Assembly: GCF_017916295.1 (NCBI RefSeq)
Contig: NZ_JAFMSS010000003.1
Coordinates: forward strand, 381,469 to 445,468
From: Rubellimicrobium arenae
GTDB lineage: Bacteria; Pseudomonadota; Alphaproteobacteria; Rhodobacterales; Rhodobacteraceae
Reading direction: 5' to 3'
Length of the DNA stretch: 64,000 nt
Below the pieces are notes generated by a model that had not been told where the DNA came from, did no database searches, and saw only the letters and a list, made by a program, of their open reading frames with translations. This document shows positions 44,665 to 53,045 of this stretch, piece after piece (within the stretch, counting starts at the first letter, position 1; the number at the start of each line of letters is the position of its first letter). Both the position numbers and the translations under genes were made by a program.

Positions 44665-45452
44665 GGTTCCTCCTCGTGCCTTTCTGAGGACCAGTAGACT
44701 AGTGCGTAGTCCGGATAGGGGCAGGCCAGGTCCGCCGTCGATCCGCCCCGTCTGCTCCTCGTGCAGGGGCGCGACGATGTCGGGGGCCCCGCAAAGGGGC
44801 ACTGCCATGGAGGCGTCGCGGCCTCCCCTTCTCACCCTGCCCTGCTTCGACCTGGGCACAGGATCGGTGGTTGCCGCCTTAAAGGGTACGTGTTGGCCCG
44901 AAGGCATAGCCACCAAGGGCTTTTCGACAGATGCTGCGGCTTGGCTGGGCCTGCAGTCCTGAATGCAGGGAGATCTCGCTTCCGCAACCATCGCCGATCT
45001 GACTGGCCTGGACCACGAAGACCTGGCCCAGGTTGTCCGCCGGGTGCCGGGCGCCCTCCATGGCCGCGCCCCAGGGTCAAATCATGGCCCCGTTCTCACC
45101 CGACTCGGTAGTCGGCTCGACGCTCCCGCACAGAGGCAGGTCGAAGCGGCAGGAGTTGGAGGGAGGGCAAGAAGGCCGCCGGTCAGAGGCCTGGGAGCGC
45201 AACTGCTCCGATATGTGCCCCAAAGAACTGATCCATGCCGCGGTGGGGCTTCCAAGCCGTTCCGATCAGGGTGGTCAATAAAGGCGTGTCGTTGGAACGG
45301 TGGACCTCTGGGTGATCGGCTCTCCTCTCGCGGTGCCAGTGTTCCTGAACCCGGCGGTAGGAAAGGAGGTCAGTTCTGGACACCGCCAGGCACGGCCTGA
45401 GCCATTGATCGTGGCCTGACGCTCCGAGGGTCGTCCGGCCCGAAGTGGCGCC
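44665..45452. other. gene-free stretch
   Basis: This lies between the 5' end of the AraC gene and the 3' end of ygiB. The open frames on both strands have no family motifs or ribosome binding sites. A minus-strand frame at 45183-45383 looks protein-like in part but matches nothing I recognise. Confidence 0.4.
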
Positions 45453-46049
45453 TCAGCCACCCACGCTGCGGCCGCCGATGGCGGTGCGGGTCTGTCCGAA
45501 GCCTCCTGTCCGCGCCACCGTCGCCCGCGACATGGGAGGAGCAAGCCGGGTCGAAGGGGCCGCGCGGAACGCGGACGCCCGCATCTCGGCCCCTCCGGCG
45601 TTCGAGCTGAGCCGTGTGTCGCCCGAGACCGTCGCAAAGCCGCCCGGGCGGCTCACCAAAGGTTGGGACAGGAGACCACTGCCGCCCGAGAGCGCGCGAC
45701 CCAGCAGGTAGCCCGTCAGGATCGGCATGAAGACCGATCCACCCGGACGGGCCTCGACAATGCACTCGCCCCCATGCTGCTCCTCGCAGAGCGCCTCATC
45801 CTCATAGCGCGGCGCGCTCTCCAGATGAGCCGCCTGAGCGGCCAGGAAGGCGGTCTCGCAGTCTTGGGCCGTGAAGGCCGCATCGGCCTCGTCAGCCTCG
45901 TCGATGCAGGAGGCCAGGTCGGGGAAGGCCTGCGCCTGGACGACGGGATCCTCCTCGCATGCCGCGAGCGTCAGAGCTGCCATGCCCATCAGTACAGTGG
46001 GAACCGTGCGCGAGCGAAGTCGCCGGCGGCGGAGAGGTGTGTCGGGCAT
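45453..46049 (-). CDS. ygiB: YgiB-like DUF1190 lipoprotein
   Basis: 198 residues. A signal peptide with lipobox LTLAAC (Cys about 30) predicts a lipoprotein. The conserved DUF1190 pattern is present: CIDEADEADAAFTAQDCETAF, APRYEDEALCEEQHGGEC and FMPILTGYLLGRALSGG, followed by a Ser/Gly/Ala-rich tail with Arg-Gly ends, as in YgiB proteins. It is downstream of, and 10 bp from, the ygiC-like gene, the usual ygiBC pairing. Function is not established; an envelope role is likely. Confidence 0.82.
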   Translation of the reverse strand: MPDTPLRRRRLRSRTVPTVLMGMAALTLAACEEDPVVQAQAFPDLASCIDEADEADAAFTAQDCETAFLAAQAAHLESAPRYEDEALCEEQHGGECIVEARPGGSVFMPILTGYLLGRALSGGSGLLSQPLVSRPGGFATVSGDTRLSSNAGGAEMRASAFRAAPSTRLAPPMSRATVARTGGFGQTRTAIGGRSVGG

Positions 46050-46059
46050 AAAGCGTCCT

Positions 46060-47253
46060 TCAGCTGGCGATGTAATGCGGCTTGAACCGGCTCATATCGG
46101 AGGAAATGCGCGTGGTGTCCTCTCGGATGCAGAGACCTTCGCAGGTCTCCCCGACCATCCAGGCCCCGAGAACCGGTCTGTTGCCCTCGAAGACAGGGAG
46201 CGGGTGGTAGGCCTGCACGATCACTGGGTTCTCGTCATATCGCCTGTCCTGGGCAGCCTCCGTGACCTTTCCATCCTCGACGATACGCACGCTGGAGCCC
46301 TCGCGCGAAAAGAGGGGCTTTCGGACATGGGCGCGGGCCAGCAGTTCGGACGAACGGGCGACAAGAGCATCGCCCGACTCGACTTCGTCCTCGAAGAAGG
46401 CGGGCAAGAGGTTCGGGTGGCCCTCGAACAGTCGCCAGAGCACAGGGAGCAGCCCCTTGTTGGACACGACGGCCTTCCAGGCTGGTTCGATCATGCGGCA
46501 TCCCGAAGACGCGATGGCATCCCCGAAGTCGTCGCGCAGCATGTCCTCCCAAGGATAGAGCAGGAAGAGCGTGCCGATGATCCGGCCCTCCTCGTCGACG
46601 AACTGGCCTCGGTCGCTGAGCCCGATCTTGCCCGTATGGACCGGCCAGGCGACGTGGCCCGCCTCGCGCGCGGCGTAGGCCAGTTGCTCCACGGTGGCAT
46701 GGTCCTCGACGTGCTCCATCCAGGCGCCGAAATGGATGTCCGTGCCTGGCGGCAGGATCTGCTGGAACCGTTCGACGAGTGCTTCATGGACGCGGTTGAA
46801 CTGGTCGGCGTCGGGTGGAAGCACGCCACGGGCGATCTGGTCCTCGAACCACTCCCACTGGAACGCAGCCGTCTCATAAAGCGCCGTCGGCGTGTCGGCG
46901 TTGTATTCGAGCATCTTCGCCGGGCTCCGGCCGTCATAGGCAAGGTCGAAGCGGCCGTAGAGCTCCGGCTCGCGCCCATGCCAGGAACCTGCGACCAGAT
47001 CCCAATGCTCGCGCGGGATGGCCAGGCGCGTCATCAGCTCCTCGGAGCGGACGATCCGGTCGACGGCCTCGCGGCACATCGCGTGGAGCTCGGTCGCGGG
47101 GGCCAGAATATCGCCGTCGATCTGCTGGAGTGAGAACTCGTAGGCCTCCGCCTCCTCCCAGTAGATCTCGCCGTACATCTCGGCGAAGCCGAAACCGGCG
47201 GCCTTGGCCTTCTCCCGCCAGCCGGGACGGGCCCCGAGCACGATACGCTGCAT
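46060..47253 (-). CDS. ygiC: YgiC-like glutathionylspermidine synthase-family ATP-grasp enzyme
   Basis: 397 residues matching the GSP_synth ATP-grasp family: LEYNADTPTALYETAAFQWEW (about 135-155), TLFLLYPWEDMLRDDFG, MIEPAWKAVVSNKGLLPVLW and the C-terminal KPLFSREGSSVRI and RPVLGAWMVGE. These resemble the C-terminal synthetase domain of glutathionylspermidine synthetase without its amidase domain, as in YgiC/YjfC. It would form an amide bond using ATP, with an unknown amine and acid substrate. It forms an operon with the YgiB lipoprotein gene. Confidence 0.88.
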   Translation of the reverse strand: MQRIVLGARPGWREKAKAAGFGFAEMYGEIYWEEAEAYEFSLQQIDGDILAPATELHAMCREAVDRIVRSEELMTRLAIPREHWDLVAGSWHGREPELYGRFDLAYDGRSPAKMLEYNADTPTALYETAAFQWEWFEDQIARGVLPPDADQFNRVHEALVERFQQILPPGTDIHFGAWMEHVEDHATVEQLAYAAREAGHVAWPVHTGKIGLSDRGQFVDEEGRIIGTLFLLYPWEDMLRDDFGDAIASSGCRMIEPAWKAVVSNKGLLPVLWRLFEGHPNLLPAFFEDEVESGDALVARSSELLARAHVRKPLFSREGSSVRIVEDGKVTEAAQDRRYDENPVIVQAYHPLPVFEGNRPVLGAWMVGETCEGLCIREDTTRISSDMSRFKPHYIAS

Positions 47254-48211
47254 TCGGTGGATCCTCAGGCTGAGGCGAAGGGATGCGAGAACCTATGGCG
47301 GAGAATGGGCAACGCAAGATGCCAGCTGACCCGGTGGGCAGCCTCCAGCACCTCGCCCTCTTGGTCCATCTCCCGCCAAACGACGTGCGTGCCCCTGTAC
47401 AGGGTGGCCGGTCCTCTGCCCGGCTGAAGCAGCATCGCCCCGTTTCTGCTGACCGAACGGCTCCGGTTCTGCCCGACCTGAGCCGGCCTCGAGCCCGGCC
47501 CCGGGCGCTCCACACCGGACTCGAGCAGCACGACAACGGCAGCATCGTCTTGAGCCACCAGGAGCCGGCCGACGCCTTGGACACGAACCGCAACACGGTG
47601 GGGCCATGCTTGGTCGCCTCGGAACGATATGAATTCAGTCGAACGGTGCAGGACCAAGCCTCGGTGCCTCATGCGCGGGACGGTCCGCGCTCTGGGACCC
47701 GGGCGAGGCGCCGGTCGCCAACGGGCACAAGGCGCGCACGAACTTCCTGCGGGGAAACGCGCCTGCGGGACTGACCGCGCAAAGCCCCCCAAGAACCAAG
47801 CAAGCGCGTCGCCTACGGCGGATGCCTGAGGCCGCGGTGTTCAGGTTCGGCCGCCCGCTATCCTAAATTGCGGGATGCGAACGGCTGAAAAGCGCCCTCC
47901 TGCGCCCCAAGAACCGCAACATATCCAGACTCCTGCTAAAGGCAGATGCTCGCGGCCTGGCTGTTCAGCGCCGGCGACGGGCAGACGAACAGCGCTTACG
48001 AGGCTGCGCGCCGTGCTATCCTGCGCTGCCAGGGCGAGGGCTTCCCTCTCCCGGCCGAGAAGTACGAACAGTGGCGGATGCAAGAGCTGACCTTTGATCC
48101 CGCTCAGATGTCGATCTGTTAGGCTCGCGGCCCGCAAAGACATTGTCACAACAATCTTCGGAATACGGCTGGCCCTTCAGCGCTACCTTCCATGCGAACT
48201 CACGGATGACC
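47254..48211. other. gene-free stretch with mobile-element debris
   Basis: It contains a short IS6-transposase-like fragment at 47325-47412 (listed separately). Otherwise there are only low-complexity frames. From about 47850 the DNA is less GC-rich and probably holds the promoter of the DUF4268 gene. Confidence 0.4.
47325..47412 (-). pseudogene. short IS6-family transposase fragment
   Basis: The minus strand encodes LYRGTHVVWREMDQEGEVLE, matching the IS6 core YLWRAVDHEGEVLE seen in the copy at 57.7 kb (SLWRVVGHEGEVLEAF). Similarity stops on both sides. It is too short for certainty. Confidence 0.4.
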
Positions 48212-48280
48212 ATGACCGCTATCACCTTTGGCCGCCTTTAGGACCTGTCCCCGCGGGAGGCCTAGTCGCACGAGGAGCAT
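48212..48280 (+). other. nonsense-interrupted 5' part of the DUF4268 gene
   Basis: In frame with the downstream gene, ATG 48212 reads MTAITFGRL, amber (48239-48241), DLSPREA, amber (48263-48265), SHEEHVFTPWLA. Relatives have a continuous GRLxxxxxREIWxHExxxFTPWLA start, so the second TAG sits where Trp is usual. The first 23 codons are thus broken while the rest is intact. Confidence 0.65.
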
Positions 48281-49306
48281 GTGTTCACCCCCTGGCTGGC
48301 CGATAATCTGGACCACCTTTCGGCCGCGATCGGCATCCCCTTGGAATTCACCGGGCGCGAGGTGCCGGTCGAGGGCTTCTGGGCCGACATTCTGGCAAGG
48401 AACCCGCAGGACGACAGCGTCGTGCTGATCGAGAACCAGTTGGAAGTCACCGATCACACCCACTTGGGCCAGATCATGACCTATCTGGCCGGCCTCAAGG
48501 CACAGACGGTGATCTGGGTGGCGCCGCAGTTCCGCGAGCCGCACCTGTCCGCCATCCGGTGGCTCAACGAGCACACGGCCGAGGACTTCTCGTTCTTTGC
48601 CGTGCGCCTGCGGGTGGTGCGCATCGGCGACAGCCCGTTTGCACCCATCTTCGAAGTGGTGGAAAAGCCCAATGGCTGGGAGCGGCGCGTGGCGGCGGCT
48701 CAAAGTCAGGCCAAGACCACTGGCGATCGTACCCTAGGCGACCAGCGGGTGGCCTATTGGACCACCTACAAAGCGCGGCACCCAGACACGCCAGACCTCG
48801 TGTCCCGCCTGAGCTACTTCGGCACCGCGCCCGAGCGCATGCCGGAGATCACGGTCTGCACCTGGATTGGCCAAAAGGACAGCGGTGTGTTCGTGCGCGG
48901 GCGTTACGGCGAGGACCGCAAGATCGCCTTGGACTTCCTGTCGCGACACGCCGCATGGCTGGAAAGGCGCTTGGGCGTCACTCTTGGCCCCAAGGGCCAG
49001 CTCGAGCGAAACCAGCTCGGCGGCCTCATTGATCCGAGCGCTTGGCCCTCACTGATCGACTGGCAGGAGGATGAGCGCCGGCGCATCGTCGCGGACCTCG
49101 ATGATCTGGCGACGAGCTCGCTTGCGGCTTGGAGGACAACGGCGCGTCCCCACAGGGGCGAGCTGCTGTGCCCGGCCGAGCTTGCGCAAAGTCCGCCCCG
49201 CACGCCCCAATCCCGCCCGACTGAAAAGCTAAACCCCACAAGCCTGAACCTAGTCTCGACGGGCAGGGGCAAGCCCTCTCACATCTCACCTCCGGAGGCG
49301 CCATGA
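48281..49306 (+). CDS. DUF4268 protein with PD-(D/E)XK-like N-terminal domain
   Basis: 341 residues from a GTG at 48281, preceded by GAGGAG (48272-48277), which could allow restart after the upstream ambers. The N-terminal nuclease-like domain (about 1-130) contains ADILARNPQDDSVVLIENQL and the E-N-Q-L motif followed by DHTHLGQIMTYLAGL, with VIWVAPQFREPHLSAIRWLN. The C-terminal DUF4268 region (about 150-290) has TYWTTYKAR-like YWTTYKARH and WLERRLG. Members are found near restriction and mobile genes and are presumed DNA-acting. Its stop overlaps the next ATG by 4 bp, coupling it to an EEP-family phosphodiesterase. Confidence 0.75.
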   Translation: MFTPWLADNLDHLSAAIGIPLEFTGREVPVEGFWADILARNPQDDSVVLIENQLEVTDHTHLGQIMTYLAGLKAQTVIWVAPQFREPHLSAIRWLNEHTAEDFSFFAVRLRVVRIGDSPFAPIFEVVEKPNGWERRVAAAQSQAKTTGDRTLGDQRVAYWTTYKARHPDTPDLVSRLSYFGTAPERMPEITVCTWIGQKDSGVFVRGRYGEDRKIALDFLSRHAAWLERRLGVTLGPKGQLERNQLGGLIDPSAWPSLIDWQEDERRRIVADLDDLATSSLAAWRTTARPHRGELLCPAELAQSPPRTPQSRPTEKLNPTSLNLVSTGRGKPSHISPPEAP

Positions 49307-49995
49307 AGATCACGACCCTCAATCTCAGACACGGTGGGGCAAGCCGGATCAGCGCATTGGGCGATTGGCTGGAGGGCACGCAGAGCGACGCGATCGTCTG
49401 CACGGAATTCCGCAACGGAGCTTCGGGAGACCAGCTGGCCAAGCGCCTGGGCCGGGCGGGCTATGTTCACCAGTTCTCGGCCAGCCGAGCCCGGGCCTTG
49501 AACACCGTTTGCATCTTCTCCCGTCAACCAGCACAGATCCTCCCGACCACCCTACCTCCCGAGGAGCAACACCGGCTTGTCGTGGTCCGGCTGGACGGGC
49601 TGACCTTGGCTGGCACCTACTTCTCGCAACTGAAAGCCAAGCTGCCCCTGTTCCGCTACCTTCTCTCGCGTCCCAAGGAACTGGAAGGCACGGCCACTCT
49701 GATGGGCGACTTCAACACCGGCCTGCACCATGTGGACGAGGCGGGGGCGACGTTTCATTGCGCAGCCGAGTTCGGCCGCCTTTCCGATCAAGGCTGGGTG
49801 GATGCCTGGCGGCTGCGACACGGCGACGAGCGGGCCTTCTCGTGGCACTCGAACATGGGCAACGGCTTCCGCATCGATCATGCCTTTGTCTCGTCCGACC
49901 TCGCCGGGCGCGTTGTGGCAGCAGAGTACGATCAGGCGCCACGTCACGGACTCACCAGTCATGCCGCCCTGACGCTTGATCTCGGGTCAGAGTGA
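49303..49995 (+). CDS. endonuclease/exonuclease/phosphatase (EEP) family protein
   Basis: 230 residues with the EEP fold motifs in order: TLNLRHGG (about 5-12), metal-binding Glu in VCTEFRNG (about 35), GDFNTG (about 134-139), and RIDHAFVS and TSHAALTL near the C-terminus. This is consistent with a Mg-dependent phosphodiesterase of the exonuclease III/DNase I-like superfamily. There is no signal peptide, so it is cytoplasmic. The 4-bp ATGA overlap with the DUF4268 gene indicates coupled translation. Substrate (DNA, RNA or nucleotide) is unknown. Confidence 0.82.
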   Translation: MKITTLNLRHGGASRISALGDWLEGTQSDAIVCTEFRNGASGDQLAKRLGRAGYVHQFSASRARALNTVCIFSRQPAQILPTTLPPEEQHRLVVVRLDGLTLAGTYFSQLKAKLPLFRYLLSRPKELEGTATLMGDFNTGLHHVDEAGATFHCAAEFGRLSDQGWVDAWRLRHGDERAFSWHSNMGNGFRIDHAFVSSDLAGRVVAAEYDQAPRHGLTSHAALTLDLGSE

Positions 49996-50557
49996 GGCCA
50001 GCGTCATAGCGCATCTGAAATCCACCCTGGATCCACAGTTGACTCGTCGTACTTGGCCTCTGCCCTTGGGCTGCGGTGTCGACTGGCTGGTCGGCTTGAT
50101 ACGGCACGGGGGGCAGGGAAGGCTCGAGTGCGGGCGAAGCCGTCAGCCGCGGCGGAAGGGGCCGGCTGCAGGCCTCGGTGGGCAGACCCGTGCCTTGCAG
50201 GACATCCGTACAGTCCTCCACTGAAGGAGAGATCAGGCGTTCCAGGCCGGGCATTCTGGCCTGGCCCGGGAAATCTGAATCTGCCCGGCTCAAGCGAAGT
50301 TCTTCCGACAGCATCCTTCAGCGAGACGCTGCGCCGCGGTCGCGAGGATTTCGTGCAGATCGTCGCCACCAACATGGCCTACAGCGAGCAGAACAACAAA
50401 AGCTCAAGAAGCGCGGAGACGTGTTCTCGAAGAGCGGCGTGTAAGCCGGCGCTATCCCAAGTGCTGGCATCGGACGCTGTCGGGCGCGCCCGAGGCCCTC
50501 GACGAGGAAACGTGTTTCCTGCGGCAGGAGATCTAAGGTCAAGACCGGGTCGTTCCG
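49996..50557. other. gene-free or decayed stretch
   Basis: Short protein-like pieces (DFVQIVATNMAYSEQNNK and KLKKRGDVFSKSGV in a shifted frame near 50350-50440; APEALDEETCFLRQEI before a stop at 50534) suggest a decayed gene on the plus strand. I cannot name it. Confidence 0.35.
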
Positions 50558-50737
50558 ATGGTCCACATCGACCCGCGCGAACGTTACTCCGAGCGTCGCC
50601 CGAGCCGGACGTATACGTTCCGCACGGCCGAGGTGCGCACGATCCAGGAGGTCCTCGAGCAGGACGGCGCGCGCAACGATCCCGCCCAGCCCTCCTTTTT
50701 CCTTCTGGAGACTCAGAAATTTGACGCGTCGGCATGA
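50558..50737 (+). CDS. possible small ORF or 3' remnant (59 aa)
   Basis: MVHIDPRERYSERRPSRTYT... ends at TGA 50735-50737. GC3 is high throughout and the composition is balanced, unlike nearby shadow frames. There is no clear ribosome binding site, and decayed coding pieces lie directly upstream. It may be the tail of a broken gene rather than a real small gene. No family was recognised. Confidence 0.3.
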   Translation: MVHIDPRERYSERRPSRTYTFRTAEVRTIQEVLEQDGARNDPAQPSFFLLETQKFDASA

Positions 50738-50767
50738 TCGGAGGGGCAGAGCCCGGAAACTCCTCCC

Positions 50768-52213
50768 TCAGTAGGCTTTGCTTGTATTCATGATCCGGAT
50801 CGGCGTCATCAGGAGCACATAGAAATCCATCCGAAGCGACCAGTTCTCGATGTAGTAAAGGTCATGCTCCACACGGCGCCGCAGCGCCTCAGGATCGTCG
50901 ATCTCTCCCCGCCAGCCGCTGATCTGCGCCCAGCCCGTGATCCCCGGTCGCACCCGATGCCGGGCGGCATACCCCTCGACGATGGCCTCGAACGGCTCCT
51001 GCCGGCTCGAATGCGCCTTCAACGCATGGGGCCGAGGTCCCACCAGCGACAGATCGCCCCGCAGGACGTTGAAAAGTTGAGGCAACTCGTCAATGGATGT
51101 CTTTCGGATGAACCGGCCGACCCGGGTGACGCGCGGATCTCCTTGGGTCACGATCGTCCGAGCCTCCGGATCGCAATCGGCCACATACATCGACCGGAAC
51201 TTCCAGATGGTGATCGGACGGTTGTTGTAGCCGTGCCGGACCTGTCGGAACAGGATCGGGCCGGGGCTGTCGCAAAGGATGGCAACGGCGGTCATCGCCA
51301 TGACCGGGGCCAACAGGACGATGGCCAAGAGCGCGCCCACAAGGTCGAAGGTTCGCTTCACAAGCAGCTTGCCCCCCACGATCGGTCGTGACTTCAGGGC
51401 GATCAGGCCCTGGCCCGAGGACATGCGCGCGTGCCGCCGGAAGGTGGGGTCGGCGCTCACGTCAGCGATCCGAACATCGACCGGCAGAACCTCGATCACC
51501 TTCATGATCGAGCGGATGCGCTCCTCGGCCGAGAGGGGGATCGTGATGATCAGCATGTCGACCTCGGTCGCCCGCACGAAGCTCACGAGAGCCTCGATGC
51601 CCCCGAGCTTTGGAACCCCAGCCACAGCGATGGGAGACCGGACATCGTCCCGGTCATCGAAGATCCCCACCACGCGGATGTCACTGTCCTTGGCCTCAGT
51701 GAGGGCCGTCATGACGCGCAGCGCAGGCTCGCCACCGCCAAAGAGGACGGCACGACGCTCCGTCAGGCCATAATCCAGAACTGCGGCCGCGATGGCCGAG
51801 CCGAGCAGGCGGGCGGGGATCACAAAGACGGCGGCGATCGGGACCGACCAGAGCGTCCCGGTGCCGGCCAGGCTGATGAGGGCGCCCATGGACCAGGCCA
51901 CCGCCGTTCCCCGGACCGTTCGCCTGAGCGTCTTCAGGCGATAGAAGCCCAGACGTTTCAGGATCAGGACTGCCGCTGTCGCGGAGGCCATGGCCGCAAC
52001 GAGGGCCTGGGCCGGATCAAACCCCGGATCGGCGTTCACGAACGCCGCGAACCACGAGCTGAGGCTGAGGGCTGCAGCGTCCAGACATGCGGCGACGAAG
52101 GCCACGGAGGAGGGCGACAGGACCGGGCTGCGCAGACTGCGGGCGACGGATCTTGCGCCGGGAGACAGGCGATCCTCTTCCGTCAGGTCGGTGGCTTCAA
52201 TCGGCATTCCCAA
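50768..52213 (-). CDS. undecaprenyl-phosphate sugar phosphotransferase (WbaP/ExoY-type polyprenyl glycosylphosphotransferase)
   Basis: 481 residues: four or five N-terminal helices (about 35-150), a CoA-binding-like domain (RAVLFGGGEPALRVM ... VVGIFDDR, about 155-240) and the C-terminal bacterial sugar transferase domain (about 285-475). The last has KRTFDLVGALLAIVLLAPVM, GPILFRQVRHGYNNRPITI, WKFRSM, TSIDELPQLFNVLRGD and SLVGPRPHA. It transfers a hexose-1-phosphate to undecaprenyl phosphate and so starts an exopolysaccharide or capsule repeat unit at the inner membrane. No other polysaccharide genes adjoin it. Confidence 0.9.
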   Translation of the reverse strand: MGMPIEATDLTEEDRLSPGARSVARSLRSPVLSPSSVAFVAACLDAAALSLSSWFAAFVNADPGFDPAQALVAAMASATAAVLILKRLGFYRLKTLRRTVRGTAVAWSMGALISLAGTGTLWSVPIAAVFVIPARLLGSAIAAAVLDYGLTERRAVLFGGGEPALRVMTALTEAKDSDIRVVGIFDDRDDVRSPIAVAGVPKLGGIEALVSFVRATEVDMLIITIPLSAEERIRSIMKVIEVLPVDVRIADVSADPTFRRHARMSSGQGLIALKSRPIVGGKLLVKRTFDLVGALLAIVLLAPVMAMTAVAILCDSPGPILFRQVRHGYNNRPITIWKFRSMYVADCDPEARTIVTQGDPRVTRVGRFIRKTSIDELPQLFNVLRGDLSLVGPRPHALKAHSSRQEPFEAIVEGYAARHRVRPGITGWAQISGWRGEIDDPEALRRRVEHDLYYIENWSLRMDFYVLLMTPIRIMNTSKAY

Positions 52214-52331
52214 TTCGCTCGGTCGTGACCTCTGACCGTTTCTAATCCCCAGCTCGTTAATCCTGTCTTAGGAGCAGCGGCGAATCTTGGTTCAGGCAAC
52301 GACCGTGCCGGCAGCCCATGGAAGGTCCCGT

Positions 52332-52357
52332 GGAACCTCACATGGCTCGTCTCGGTT
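52332..52357 (+). promoter_or_regulatory. possible EcfG-type general-stress promoter
   Basis: GGAAC (52332-52336) and CGGTT (52353-52357) are spaced 16 bp apart, approximating the alphaproteobacterial EcfG consensus GGAAC-N16/17-CGTT. The -10 has one extra G. It lies about 60 bp upstream of a CsbD-family gene, a typical stress-regulon member. Confidence 0.35.
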
Positions 52358-52417
52358 GGGACCTTTGAAGGCCCGACGCGTCCGCAAGTCGGAAGCCGGA
52401 TCATGAAAGGAAACGTT

Positions 52418-52645
52418 ATGGACTCAGACCGCATCAAGGGGGCCGCCCAGCAGGTCAAAGGCACTCTGAAGGAAGCCGCGGGGAAGATCACCGGCGACAC
52501 CAAGCTTCAGGCCGAAGGGCAGGCCGAGCAACTGACGGGCAAGGCGCAGAATGCCTTCGGAGGGCTGAAGGACGCCGCTCGCGATGTGGCCGCCGATGCC
52601 GATCGCGCAGAGTCGCGTGACCGGCGCGGCGACCTGGACCGCTGA
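52418..52645 (+). CDS. CsbD-family stress protein
   Basis: 75 residues starting MDSDRIKGAAQQVKGTLKEA at the ATG 52418, chosen because AAAGGA lies 6 bases upstream (an ATG at 52403 is less likely). The charged, Gly-punctuated helix pattern (KEAAGKITGDTKLQAEGQAEQLTGKAQ) is characteristic of CsbD-like proteins, which are abundant under general stress. Function is unknown. It is preceded by an EcfG-like promoter and followed by a terminator-like hairpin, so it is monocistronic. Confidence 0.9.
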   Translation: MDSDRIKGAAQQVKGTLKEAAGKITGDTKLQAEGQAEQLTGKAQNAFGGLKDAARDVAADADRAESRDRRGDLDR

Positions 52646-52651
52646 GACCAA

Positions 52652-52672
52652 GGGGCGGCCCAGTGCCGCCCC
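52652..52672 (+). terminator. terminator-like hairpin after csbD-like gene
   Basis: GGGGCGGC (52652-52659) and GCCGCCCC (52665-52672) form an 8-bp GC stem with loop CCAGT, 7 bp after the stop codon. There is no U-tract. Confidence 0.55.
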
Positions 52673-53045
52673 GACCTGCAGGTCCGGTCGGATCCGGCGC
52701 GCTCCTTCGGAGTGCACCGGACTCCGTTTCCTGAAAAGATTGGAAGCGAAGAGGCCAGCCGAAACCTGGGCGGGACTTGGTGGTTCTTGCGCAACAAAGC
52801 CTTCGGGGGTGGGCGGGGCCATGGCCGGATCCAGGCCGAGCGACCCTACGGATGCAGGCCATGATCTGGGTGTGGCCGCGACAAACGCGTGACTTCGAGC
52901 TCTTGTCGTCAGCGACAAGCCCAAGTCTGGTCCACCTCGGGCCCGAACCGGGTCCAGCCGGACCAAGATCCCCCTCCCATCGGTCAGGATGACGCAAGGG
53001 CGGGATGCCTTGTAAGCTCCCCGGCAACACAACGGGGGAACCTCC
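52673..53045. other. gene-free leader of the RTX gene
   Basis: No credible coding frame was found. The RTX gene promoter is expected here; the ATG at 53046 has GGGGGAACCTCC directly upstream. Confidence 0.4.

Noticed and set aside
45183..45383. 66-residue minus ORF between ygiB and the AraC gene
   Set aside because: Partly protein-like but with no ribosome binding site, no recognised family and an abrupt low-complexity end; left unannotated as a gene.
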